This document shows, one piece after another, positions 34,129 to 41,970 of a stretch of 64,000 nt of DNA. The notes beneath the pieces were generated by a model that worked only from the letters and a program-made list of their open reading frames with translations, had not been told where the DNA came from and did no database searches. Both the position numbers and the translations under genes were made by a program. Source of the stretch: JAYRSJ01 sp041920215 (GTDB taxonomy: Bacteria; Pseudomonadota; Gammaproteobacteria; Burkholderiales; Burkholderiaceae_C); contig JAYRSJ010000011.1 in assembly GCA_041920215.1 (NCBI GenBank), forward strand, positions 62,001-126,000, written 5' to 3'. The first letter of the stretch is position 1. Every line of letters starts with the position of its first letter.

Positions 34129-35832
34129 ATGTACGCCTACACCGACTTCGACCGCCAGTTCGTGCGCGCCCGCGCCGCGCAATTCCGCGACCAGCTGGAA
34201 CGCAATCTGGCCGGCACCCTCAGCGACGACGAGTTCCGCCCGCTGCGTCTGCAGAACGGCTGGTATGTGCAGCGCCATGCGCCGATGCTGCGGGTGGCCG
34301 TGCCCTATGGCGTGCTGTCCAGCCGCCAGCTGCGCCAGCTGGCACGCATCGCCCGCGACTACGACCGCGGCTACGGCCATTTCACAACGCGCCAGAACCT
34401 TCAGTACAACTGGATCCCGCTGACGAAGTCTGCCGACGTGATGGACCTGCTGGCCGATGTGGACATGCATGGCATACAGACCAGCGGCAACTGCATACGC
34501 AACATCACCACCGACGGACTGGCGGGTGTGGCGCCCGACGAGATCGTCGATCCGCGACCCTATGCCGAGCTGCTGCGCCAGTGGAGTACCCTGCACCCCG
34601 AATTCGCCTTCCTGCCGCGCAAGTTCAAGATCGCGATCTCCGGCGCCGCCGAGGACCGCGCTGCCATTGCCTGGCATGACATCGGCCTGCAGCTGTTGAA
34701 GAACGCTGCGGGCGAGGTCGGTTTCAAGGTGCTGGTGGGCGGCGGCATGGGTCGCACACCGGTGATAGGCACGGTGATCCACGACTTCCTGCCCTGGCAG
34801 CAGATCCTGCTTTATATCGAAGCCATCGTGCGGGTCTACAACCGCTACGGCCGCCGCGACAATATGTACAAGGCCCGGATCAAGATCCTGGTCAAGGCCG
34901 AGGGCCAGCGCTTCCTCGATGCGGTCAATGCCGAGTTCCAGCACATCCTGGCCGATGACCTGGGCGGCCACGAGCATCTGATCCCGCAGGCCGAGCTGGA
35001 CCGGGTGGCCGCCAGCTTCCGGGTGCCGGCCGGTGTCGCGCCGCAGGCGCCGCGCGACATCTTCGACGGGGCGCAGGGTGGCTACCGACGCTGGCTGGAG
35101 CGCAATGTCCATGGCCACAAGCTCGTCGGCTACCGCGGGGTGACGCTGTCGCTGAAGCGTGTCGGCACCCCTCCCGGCGATGCCAGCGATGCCCAGATGG
35201 AAGCCGCCGCCGAGCTGGCCGATCGCTACAGCCAGGGCGAGCTGCGCGTGACGCATGACCAGAACCTGCTGCTGCCCTGGGTGCGCGAGGCCGATCTGCC
35301 GGCGCTCTTCGAGGCCGCCAAGGCGGGCGGCTTCGCAACACCCAATATTGGCCTGCTGTCCGACATGATCGCCTGCCCGGGCGGCGACTTCTGCGCGCTG
35401 GCCAATGCCCGCTCCATCCCGGTGGCCGCCGCGATCACCGAGCGCTTCCAGGACCTGGACGAGCTCTACGACATCGGCGACATCGACCTGCACATCAGCG
35501 GCTGCATCAACAGCTGCGGCCACCACCACAGCGGCCATATCGGCATCCTGGGCGTCGACAAGGACGGCAGCGAGTGGTACCAGATCACGCTGGGCGGCTC
35601 GGACGGCTCGACCAGCTCCGGCGCCGCCGTGCCCGGCAAGGTGATCGGCCCCAGCTTCGCGGCCGACGAGGTACCGGACGTGATCGATGCGCTGATCCAG
35701 ACCTACCGCAAGGAGCGCGCTGCGGCCGAGCGTTTCATCGACACGCTGCGCCGCATCGGCATCGAGCCCTTCAAGGCGCCGGCCAATGCCGTGCGCACCA
35801 CGACCGGCACGCCGAGCGCTGCCGCCCGCTGA
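34129..35832 (+). CDS. cysI: Sulfite reductase hemoprotein (ferredoxin-type CysI; siroheme and 4Fe-4S)
   Basis: A 567-residue cytoplasmic enzyme reducing sulfite to sulfide with six electrons. Two ferrite-reductase half-domains are visible. The siroheme contacts include GHFTTRQNLQYNWIPL and TSGNCIRNITTDG. The 4Fe-4S/siroheme Cys are in ACPGGDFCALA and SGCINSCGHHHSG (C-x5-C and C-x3-C). No CysJ flavoprotein is encoded; fdxA and a ferredoxin-NADP reductase lie downstream, so electrons may come from ferredoxin. An assimilatory nitrite reductase is possible from the fold, but the cys neighbours make sulfite the likely substrate. It is followed by DUF934 and cysH. Confidence 0.93.
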   Translation: MYAYTDFDRQFVRARAAQFRDQLERNLAGTLSDDEFRPLRLQNGWYVQRHAPMLRVAVPYGVLSSRQLRQLARIARDYDRGYGHFTTRQNLQYNWIPLTKSADVMDLLADVDMHGIQTSGNCIRNITTDGLAGVAPDEIVDPRPYAELLRQWSTLHPEFAFLPRKFKIAISGAAEDRAAIAWHDIGLQLLKNAAGEVGFKVLVGGGMGRTPVIGTVIHDFLPWQQILLYIEAIVRVYNRYGRRDNMYKARIKILVKAEGQRFLDAVNAEFQHILADDLGGHEHLIPQAELDRVAASFRVPAGVAPQAPRDIFDGAQGGYRRWLERNVHGHKLVGYRGVTLSLKRVGTPPGDASDAQMEAAAELADRYSQGELRVTHDQNLLLPWVREADLPALFEAAKAGGFATPNIGLLSDMIACPGGDFCALANARSIPVAAAITERFQDLDELYDIGDIDLHISGCINSCGHHHSGHIGILGVDKDGSEWYQITLGGSDGSTSSGAAVPGKVIGPSFAADEVPDVIDALIQTYRKERAAAERFIDTLRRIGIEPFKAPANAVRTTTGTPSAAAR

Positions 35833-35848
35833 AAGAACAGGCAAGACC

Positions 35849-36340
35849 ATGAAGTTCATCGATAGCCATCACGAGCATTGGCAGCGCGTCGTCGGCGAGG
35901 ACGGCCCCAAGCCCGATCCCGATCCGGCGCCTTACCGCCTGCTGAGCCTGGAGCAATGGCATGCGGTGCGCGAGCACTGGCCCGCCGGCCTGCCCACCGC
36001 CGTTGAAGTGCCCAACGACTACGACATCGAAGGCCTGGCCGCCGATCTGCCGCGCCTCGCACTGATCGTGCTGCAGTTCCCCAAATGGGTGGACGGTCGC
36101 GCCTACAGCCAGGCGCGCCTGCTGCGCAGCCGCTACCGCTACGCCGGCGAAATCCGTGCCACCGGCGAGGTGCTGGTCGACATGGTGCTGCTGGCCGCCC
36201 GCACCGGCTTCGACGCGGTGCAGCTGCGCGCCGACCAGAGCCTGGACGCCGCCCAGCGCGCGCTGGGTTTCTTCCCTGGTCACTACCAGGGCGACACGGC
36301 GCAGCCCCGGCCTCATTTCGCATGGGCGGATCGAGCATGA
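35849..36340 (+). CDS. DUF934 protein, sulfite reduction accessory candidate
   Basis: A 163-residue DUF934 (COG3749) protein found beside CysI in many proteobacteria that lack CysJ. Motifs include RYRYAGEIRATGEVLVDMV and MLLAARTGFDAVQLRADQ. The sequence PRLALIVLQFPKWVDGRAYSQARLL is the usual core. The biochemical role is unproven; a redox or electron-delivery role with CysI is plausible. Its stop overlaps the cysH start as ATGA, so it is tightly coupled with the reductase step. The ATG at 35849 has only a weak AAGA upstream. Confidence 0.87.
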   Translation: MKFIDSHHEHWQRVVGEDGPKPDPDPAPYRLLSLEQWHAVREHWPAGLPTAVEVPNDYDIEGLAADLPRLALIVLQFPKWVDGRAYSQARLLRSRYRYAGEIRATGEVLVDMVLLAARTGFDAVQLRADQSLDAAQRALGFFPGHYQGDTAQPRPHFAWADRA

Positions 36341-37125
36341 GCGGCGCGGCCTCCTCCCTGTTCGTGCCGGCCGCCGGTGCCTCGGCGATCGCCCTCTACG
36401 CCCGTGCCACCGAGGGCTTCGACGCCCGCCTGGCGCAGACCCTGGACCTGCTGCGCGCCGCGGTCGGCGCGCATGGCGCGGGCCTGATCCAGTCCACCTC
36501 GCTGGGCGCCGAGGACATGGTCATCACCGACCTGATCGCCCGTCATAACCTGCCCATCCCCATCGCCACGCTGGACACCGGCAAGCTACATGCCGAGACC
36601 TTGGCCTTGATCCCGGCGATCGAGCAACGCTATGCCCTCCGGCTTGAAGTCTTCAGCCCGGCGCAGGAAGCGGTGGTCCATTTCGTCAAGGCAAACGGCG
36701 AGAGCGCGATGTACGAGAGCCTGGCGCTGCGCAAGGCCTGCTGCGGCATCCGCAAGCTGGAGCCGCTGTCCCGCATGCTGGCCGGCCGCAGTGCCTGGAT
36801 CACCGGTCTGCGTCGCGAGCAGAGCGCCAACCGCGCCGAGGTGCCGTTCGACGAGGACGATGGCCAGGGCCGCCGCAAGCTAAACGTGCTGGCCGCCTGG
36901 AGCTGGGCCGACGTCTGGCACTACATCCAGACCTTCGACCTGCCCTACAACTCGCTGCATGACCAATTCATGCCCAGCATAGGCTGCGCCCCCTGCACCC
37001 GCGCGATCTCGGTGGGAGAGGACTTCCGCTCGGGCCGCTGGTGGTGGGAGGACGAGAACGCCAAAGAATGCGGCCTGCACAAGGCCCATAGCAATGAAGA
37101 ACTAAAGTCAGGAGCCCAGGCATGA
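36337..37125 (+). CDS. cysH: Adenylyl-sulfate (APS) reductase, CysH family
   Basis: A 262-residue thioredoxin-linked enzyme that reduces activated sulfate to sulfite. Two Cys pairs, KACCGIRKLEPL and IGCAPCTRAI, form the 4Fe-4S ligands typical of the APS-using form. PAPS-using enzymes lack these. The catalytic Cys lies in the C-terminal motif AKECGLH. Substrate-binding stretches STSLGAEDMVITDL and TLDTGKLHAET are intact. The start at 36337 overlaps the DUF934 stop and its own stop overlaps cysD as ATGA. No APS kinase domain is present in the operon, in agreement with direct APS reduction. Confidence 0.93.
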   Translation: MSGAASSLFVPAAGASAIALYARATEGFDARLAQTLDLLRAAVGAHGAGLIQSTSLGAEDMVITDLIARHNLPIPIATLDTGKLHAETLALIPAIEQRYALRLEVFSPAQEAVVHFVKANGESAMYESLALRKACCGIRKLEPLSRMLAGRSAWITGLRREQSANRAEVPFDEDDGQGRRKLNVLAAWSWADVWHYIQTFDLPYNSLHDQFMPSIGCAPCTRAISVGEDFRSGRWWWEDENAKECGLHKAHSNEELKSGAQA

Positions 37126-38093
37126 ACGCCCCGATCCATCTGCAGCAGCTGGCCGCCACGGTGGACCAGCGCCACCTCGACCATCTGGAGGAAGAGGCCA
37201 TCTTCATCCTGCGCGAGGTGGCGGCCGCCTTCGAGCGCCCCGCCCTGCTGTTTTCCGGCGGCAAGGACTCCTGCGTCGTGCTGCGCCTGGCCGAGAAGGC
37301 CTTCAAGCAACGCGATGCATCGAATCCATCGGGCAACGAGTTCAAGGGCAAGCTGCCCTTCCCGCTGGTCCATGTGGACACCGGCCACAACTTCCCCGAG
37401 GTGATTGAGTTCCGCGACCGCCGCGCTGCCGAGATGGGCGAGCGCCTGATCGTGGCGCACATGGGCGAGTCGATCAAAAAGGGCACGGTGCGCCTGGCCC
37501 ATCCGCTGGAATCGCGCAACGGCCACCAGACCGTGACCCTGCTGGAGGCCATCGAGGAGCACCGCTTCGACGTGCTGATCGGCGGCGCCCGCCGCGACGA
37601 GGAAAAGGCGCGCGCCAAGGAGCGCATCTTCAGCCACCGCGACAGCTTCGGTCAGTGGCAGCCCAAGGAGCAGCGCCCCGAGCTGTGGAGCCTGTTCAAT
37701 ACCCGCATCCGTCCGGGCGAGCATTTCCGCGCCTTCCCGATCAGCAACTGGACCGAGCTGGATGTGTGGCTTTACCTGGCGCGTGAGAACATCCCGCTGC
37801 CCAGCCTCTACTACGCGCACCCGCGCCAGGTGATACGCCGCAAGGGCCTCTTGGTACCGCTGACCGAGGTGACGCCGCCCGAGGCCGGCGAGCAGGTCGA
37901 GACGGCCACCGTGCGCTTCCGCACCGTCGGCGACATGACCTGCACCTGCCCGGTCGAGAGCGACGCGGCCAGCGCCATCGACATCGTGGCCGAGACCCTG
38001 ACCGTCACGGTCAGCGAGCGCGGTGCGACCCGCATGGACGACCGCACATCCGAGGCCTCGATGGAGCGCCGCAAGAAGGAAGGGTATTTCTGA
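37122..38093 (+). CDS. cysD: Sulfate adenylyltransferase subunit 2
   Basis: A 323-residue ATP-sulfurylase small subunit with the PP-loop fold. It makes adenosine 5'-phosphosulfate from ATP and sulfate together with CysN. The PP-loop LLFSGGKDSCVVLRLAEKAF is clear, followed by FPLVHVDTGHNFPEVIEFRD and LIGGARRDEEKARAKERIFS. The C-terminus MDDRTSEASMERRKKEGYF is characteristic. It overlaps cysH by ATGA and cysN begins two bases after its stop. Confidence 0.97.
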   Translation: MNAPIHLQQLAATVDQRHLDHLEEEAIFILREVAAAFERPALLFSGGKDSCVVLRLAEKAFKQRDASNPSGNEFKGKLPFPLVHVDTGHNFPEVIEFRDRRAAEMGERLIVAHMGESIKKGTVRLAHPLESRNGHQTVTLLEAIEEHRFDVLIGGARRDEEKARAKERIFSHRDSFGQWQPKEQRPELWSLFNTRIRPGEHFRAFPISNWTELDVWLYLARENIPLPSLYYAHPRQVIRRKGLLVPLTEVTPPEAGEQVETATVRFRTVGDMTCTCPVESDAASAIDIVAETLTVTVSERGATRMDDRTSEASMERRKKEGYF

Positions 38094-38095
38094 TC

Positions 38096-39403
38096 ATGAG
38101 CGCCGTTTTGAATCCGCTGGTCCACGAACAGGATGTGGACACCCATCACCGCGCGCTGCGCTTCCTGACCGCCGGCAGCGTCGACGACGGCAAGAGCACC
38201 TTGATCGGCCGCCTGCTGTTCGACAGCCGCGCCATCCTGGCCGACCAGCTCGACACGCTGGAAAAGCGCGCCGCCGGCGCGCCCATCGACCTCTCCTTGC
38301 TGACCGACGGCCTGGAGGCCGAGCGCGAGCAGGGCATCACCATTGATGTGGCCTACCGCTATTTCGCGACCAGGACCCGTAAGTTCATCATCGCCGACGC
38401 GCCCGGCCATGAGCAGTACACCCGCAATATGGTCACCGCCGCCGCCGGCAGCGACGCCGCGGTGGTGCTGGTGGACATCACCAAGCTGGACCTGGACGCC
38501 GCCGAGGTGTCGCTGCTGCCCCAGACCCGGCGTCACAGCCTGCTGGCCCATCTGCTGCGCGTCCCCAGCATCGTGTTCGCGATCAACAAGATCGACGCCC
38601 TGGCGGCGCCCGGCGCGGCGGCCGATGGTTTTGCCAGGGTCAGCGCCGCGCTGCGCGCCTTCGCTGCCCAGGCGGGCATCGCGGTCACCGCCATCGTGCC
38701 GGTGTCGGCACTGCGCGGCGACAACGTCACCCAGCCGCTGGATGCCCCCTGGTACGACGGCCCCTCGCTCCTGCAGGTGCTGGAAGGCCTGCCTACGGTG
38801 CAGGAGAAGGTCGAGGGGCAGCTCTCGATCCCCGTCCAGTACGTGGCCAAGGAGGGCGAGGGTACCGGCCACCAGCCCCGCACGCTGTGGGGCCGCATCG
38901 CCCACGGCCAGGTCAAGGCGGGCGACACGGTGCAGATCCTGCCCAGCGGCGAGACGGCGCTCGTGGCCGAGGTGCGCCGCGCCGGCGCCACGGTGGCGCA
39001 CTGCGTCGCCGGCGAGTCGGCCGGTGTGCTGCTGGACCGCCAGCTGGACGTCAGCCGCGGCGACTGGATCGTGACGCCGGGCAGTGCCCAGCCCAGCCAG
39101 AGCTTCGAGGCCACGCTGGCCTGGCTGGACACCGAGCCGGCGGTGCCGGGCCGCAAGTACTGGCTGCGCCACGGCAATCGCTGGGTGCAGGCACGCATCA
39201 GCGCCATCGAGCACCGGCTGGACATCCACAGCCTGGCCGAGGCCGAGGCGCATGAGCTGGCGGTCAACGAGATCGGCCATGTGCGCATCGAGACCCAGAC
39301 GGCCTTGCCGGTGGAGCCCTATGCGCAGAACCGCGTCGGCGGCGCGCTGATCGTCGTCGACCCCACGAGCAACCGCACCTCGGGTGCCTTGCTGGTGCGC
39401 TGA
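38096..39403 (+). CDS. cysN: Sulfate adenylyltransferase subunit 1 (GTPase), without APS kinase domain
   Basis: A 435-residue EF-Tu-like GTPase that drives ATP-sulfurylase. The P-loop TAGSVDDGKSTLIGRLLFDS (Lys33), switch region EREQGITIDVAYRYF, DAPGHEQYTRNM and NKID are all present. The usual two beta-barrel domains follow. It ends at the family length and lacks the C-terminal kinase fusion found in NodQ/CysNC. The gene starts two bases after cysD. The SUMT gene follows after 21 bases. Confidence 0.96.
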   Translation: MSAVLNPLVHEQDVDTHHRALRFLTAGSVDDGKSTLIGRLLFDSRAILADQLDTLEKRAAGAPIDLSLLTDGLEAEREQGITIDVAYRYFATRTRKFIIADAPGHEQYTRNMVTAAAGSDAAVVLVDITKLDLDAAEVSLLPQTRRHSLLAHLLRVPSIVFAINKIDALAAPGAAADGFARVSAALRAFAAQAGIAVTAIVPVSALRGDNVTQPLDAPWYDGPSLLQVLEGLPTVQEKVEGQLSIPVQYVAKEGEGTGHQPRTLWGRIAHGQVKAGDTVQILPSGETALVAEVRRAGATVAHCVAGESAGVLLDRQLDVSRGDWIVTPGSAQPSQSFEATLAWLDTEPAVPGRKYWLRHGNRWVQARISAIEHRLDIHSLAEAEAHELAVNEIGHVRIETQTALPVEPYAQNRVGGALIVVDPTSNRTSGALLVR

Positions 39404-39424
39404 AGAACCGGACCGGAGATCACC

Positions 39425-40192
39425 ATGGGCTCTCGCGTCATCTTTGTCAGCGCCGGTCCCGGCGCCGCCGACCTGATTACGCTGCGCGGCGCGCGCGCGC
39501 TGGCGCAGGCCGACGTCGTGCTGTTCGACGCCTTGACCGATCCGGCCCTGCGCGAACTGGCGCCACAGGCGCAATGGCTGGACGTGGGCAAGCGCGGCTT
39601 CTGCGACTCGACCGCCCAGACCGCGATCAACGCGCTGCTGCTGCGCATGGCCGCTGAGCATGCCTGCGTGGTGCGGCTCAAGGGCGGCGACGCCAGCGTC
39701 TTCGGCCGCCTGGAGGAAGAGCTGCAGGCGCTGGCCGCGGCCGGCATCGCCTGCGAGGTGGTGCCGGGCGTCACCGCTGCCCTGGCAGCAGCGGCCCTGG
39801 CGCAGCGCCCGCTGACCCGGCGCGGCACCGGCCGCAGTGTCAGCCTGACGACGGCGATGACCCGGGAGGGCGAGCTGCGCGCGCTGAAGTCGGCCGATAC
39901 CGAGGTCTTCTATATGGCCGGGCGCCAGCTGGGCGCACTGGCGCGCAAACTGCAGGAGGCCGGCTGGGCCGCCGACACGCCAGCCCTGGTGGTGTCGCGC
40001 GCCGGCTGCACCGATGCGCTGAGCAGCACGCACAGCGTGGCCGAGCTCGCCGCCGCCGCTCTGCTGCACAGGGGGCGGCCCACCGTCGTCACCGTCGGGG
40101 CCGGCGCCCGGCCGCTGGCCGCCGCCCCGCGCCCGTCGATATCCACAGTAATTGAGCGACCACAAACCCTGGTAACTACCCTCAGTGATTAA
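39425..40192 (+). CDS. cobA: Uroporphyrinogen-III C-methyltransferase (SUMT)
   Basis: A 255-residue S-adenosylmethionine-dependent methyltransferase that makes precorrin-2, the precursor of siroheme used by CysI. The hallmark VSAGPGAADLITLRGARAL and VVRLKGGDASVFGRLEEE are present. VVPGVTAALAAAALAQRPLTRRG is the family catalytic stretch. It has only the methyltransferase domain; the dehydrogenase/ferrochelatase part of CysG is absent here and must be elsewhere. It is the last gene of the contiguous cys operon, before fdxA. Confidence 0.93.
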   Translation: MGSRVIFVSAGPGAADLITLRGARALAQADVVLFDALTDPALRELAPQAQWLDVGKRGFCDSTAQTAINALLLRMAAEHACVVRLKGGDASVFGRLEEELQALAAAGIACEVVPGVTAALAAAALAQRPLTRRGTGRSVSLTTAMTREGELRALKSADTEVFYMAGRQLGALARKLQEAGWAADTPALVVSRAGCTDALSSTHSVAELAAAALLHRGRPTVVTVGAGARPLAAAPRPSISTVIERPQTLVTTLSD

Positions 40193-40288
40193 AATCCGCC
40201 ATTTGCCGACTCGGCCCCCGGGGCCGCGCTTGCGTCTTGCGCGCGGGCAGCACGGCAATCCACAGGCCCATAAAACCCGAGTTGCCCC

Positions 40289-40612
40289 ATGACCCACGTC
40301 GTTACCGAAGCCTGCATCCGCTGCAAATACACCGACTGCGTCGATGTCTGCCCCGTCGATTGCTTCCGTGAAGGCCCCAACTTCCTGTCCATCGATCCCG
40401 ATGAGTGCATCGACTGCGCGGTCTGCATCCCGGAATGCCCGGTCAATGCCATCGTCCCCGAGGAAGATGTGCCGGGCAATCAGCAGCACATGATCAAGCT
40501 CAATGCCGATCTGGCCAAGAGATGGCCCAGCATCACCAAGCGCAAGGCCGCCCTGCCCGACGCCGACGACTGGAAGGACAAGACGGACAAGCTGTCCGAA
40601 CTGATCCGCTGA
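40289..40612 (+). CDS. fdxA: Ferredoxin FdxA (7Fe type)
   Basis: A 107-residue ferredoxin with 3Fe-4S and 4Fe-4S clusters. The first motif CIRCKYTDCVDVCPVDC has the altered Cys spacing of 7Fe proteins and the second reads CIDCAVCIPECPVNAI. The C-terminal extension is typical of FdxA. It transfers electrons in the cytoplasm. A TAAAAT hexamer at 40190-40195 may be its promoter -10, though no matching -35 is seen. It precedes the ferredoxin-NADP reductase by 38 bases, and both may feed CysI. Confidence 0.95.
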   Translation: MTHVVTEACIRCKYTDCVDVCPVDCFREGPNFLSIDPDECIDCAVCIPECPVNAIVPEEDVPGNQQHMIKLNADLAKRWPSITKRKAALPDADDWKDKTDKLSELIR

Positions 40613-40650
40613 ACATTGCGCCGGCCCTCAAGCCGCCGGCCCTACAGACC

Positions 40651-41778
40651 ATGGAAGCACAAGTGAACGCAGAGATCGTCAAGACCGCCGCCGCTCATCA
40701 GGGCCCCGGCCCGGGCGCCATCGAAACCGATGCCGTGATCGTCGGCGCTGGCCCGGTGGGCCTGTTCCAGGTGTTCGAACTGGGCCTGCTCGAGATCAAG
40801 GCCCACATCATCGATTCGCTGGCCTATCCCGGCGGCCAATGCATCGAGCTCTATCCGGACAAGCCGATCTACGACATCCCAGCAGTGCCGGTCTGCACCG
40901 GCAAGGAGCTGACCGACAACCTGCTCAAGCAGATCGAGCCCTTCGGCGCGACCTTCCATCTGGGCCAGGAAGTGACCACGGTGGAAAAGCAGGCCGATGG
41001 CCGCTTCTTCGTCGCCACGTCCAAGGGCACGCAGTTCCTGACCAAGACCATCTTCATCGCCGGCGGCGTGGGTAGCTTCCAGCCGCGCACGCTGAAGGTC
41101 GACGGCATCGACAAGTACGAGAGCTCGCAGGTGCACTACCGGGTGCGCAAGCCCGAGCAGTTCGCCGGCAAGAACCTGCTGATCGTCGGTGGCGGCGATT
41201 CGGCGCTGGACTGGGCGCTGAACTTCTGCGCCGGCAATGCCGACGGCAATCCGCACAAGGCCGAGAGCGTGATCCTGGTGCACCGCCGTGACGGTTTCCG
41301 TGCGGCACCCGCCAGCGTGGCCAAGATGAAGGAGCTGTGCGAGGCCTACGAGATGCAGTTCATCGTCGGCCAGGTGACCGATCTGGACGAGTCCGAGGAC
41401 GGCGTGCTCAAGGGCGTCAAGGTCACCGGTGGCGACGGCGTCACCCGGGTGGTGCCCTGCGACGAGGTGCTGGTGTTCTTCGGCCTGTCGCCCAAGCTCG
41501 GCCCGATCGCCGAATGGGGCCTGGCGCTGGAGCGCAAGCAGATCGTCGTCGATACCGAGAAGTTCGAGACCAGCACCCCCGGCATCTTCGCGGTCGGTGA
41601 CGTCAACACCTATCCCGGCAAGAAGAAGCTGATCCTCTCGGGCTTCCACGAGGCCGCGCTGGCCGCCTTCGCGGCCGCGCCCTACATCTTCCCCGAGAAG
41701 CGCATCCATCTGCAGTACACCACCACCAGCCCCAAGCTGCATAAGGTGCTGGGCGTGGAGTCGCCGGTCTTCGACTGA
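40651..41778 (+). CDS. Ferredoxin-NADP reductase, thioredoxin reductase-like type
   Basis: A 375-residue flavoprotein resembling thioredoxin reductase but without the active-site CxxC. It transfers electrons between NADPH and ferredoxin. FAD-binding VIVGAGPVGLFQVFELG and PGGQCIELYPDKPIYDIPAV are family marks. The second Rossmann motif LLIVGGGDSALDWALNF and the C-terminal FAVGDVNTYPGKKKLILSGF follow. The ATG at 40651 has an alternative GTG at 40663. It follows fdxA closely, so the two genes form an electron supply unit next to the cys genes. A terminator follows. Confidence 0.9.
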   Translation: MEAQVNAEIVKTAAAHQGPGPGAIETDAVIVGAGPVGLFQVFELGLLEIKAHIIDSLAYPGGQCIELYPDKPIYDIPAVPVCTGKELTDNLLKQIEPFGATFHLGQEVTTVEKQADGRFFVATSKGTQFLTKTIFIAGGVGSFQPRTLKVDGIDKYESSQVHYRVRKPEQFAGKNLLIVGGGDSALDWALNFCAGNADGNPHKAESVILVHRRDGFRAAPASVAKMKELCEAYEMQFIVGQVTDLDESEDGVLKGVKVTGGDGVTRVVPCDEVLVFFGLSPKLGPIAEWGLALERKQIVVDTEKFETSTPGIFAVGDVNTYPGKKKLILSGFHEAALAAFAAAPYIFPEKRIHLQYTTTSPKLHKVLGVESPVFD

Positions 41779-41814
41779 AGCCAGCTGATCGGCGTCACTG
41801 AGACAAGGCAAACC

Positions 41815-41853
41815 AACCCGCCGCGGCAGCCCGACTGCCCGGCGGGTTTTTTT
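41815..41853 (+). terminator. Rho-independent terminator after the ferredoxin-NADP reductase
   Basis: AACCCGCCG and CGGCGGGTT pair across an inner GGCAG/CTGCC hairpin, and seven T follow. It closes the sulfur/ferredoxin operon just before the TPP riboswitch. Confidence 0.85.
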
Positions 41854-41875
41854 ATTGGGCGCGCTAGAATCGAAG

Positions 41876-41966
41876 TTTTCGCTAGGGGTGCTGGCTCATT
41901 GCATGAGCCGGCTGAGAGAACACCCTTTGAACCTGATTGAGGTAATCCTCGCGCAGGGAAGCAATC
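41876..41966 (+). ncRNA. Thiamine pyrophosphate (TPP) riboswitch, THI element
   Basis: All conserved parts of a THI element are present in order: AGGGGTGC, a P3 hairpin (GGCTCAT-TGC-ATGAGCC), GGCTGAGAGAACACCC, TTTGAACCTGAT, GGTAATCCTCGCG and CAGGGAAGC. The last segment includes GGGAAG, which lies 9 to 11 bases before the start codon of the next gene. Ligand binding would probably hide this ribosome binding site and lower translation. A TAGAAT hexamer at 41865-41870 may be the promoter -10. Confidence 0.95.
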
Positions 41967-41970
41967 AAGC

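Noticed and set aside
34129..35832. Assignment of the siroheme reductase as assimilatory nitrite reductase
   Set aside because: The fold alone cannot exclude it, but cysH, cysD, cysN, SUMT and DUF934 in the same operon make sulfite reduction far more likely.
40167..40195. Promoter for fdxA with TAAAAT at 40190
   Set aside because: The -10 is good but no -35 is seen at the correct distance, so it was mentioned only in the fdxA entry.
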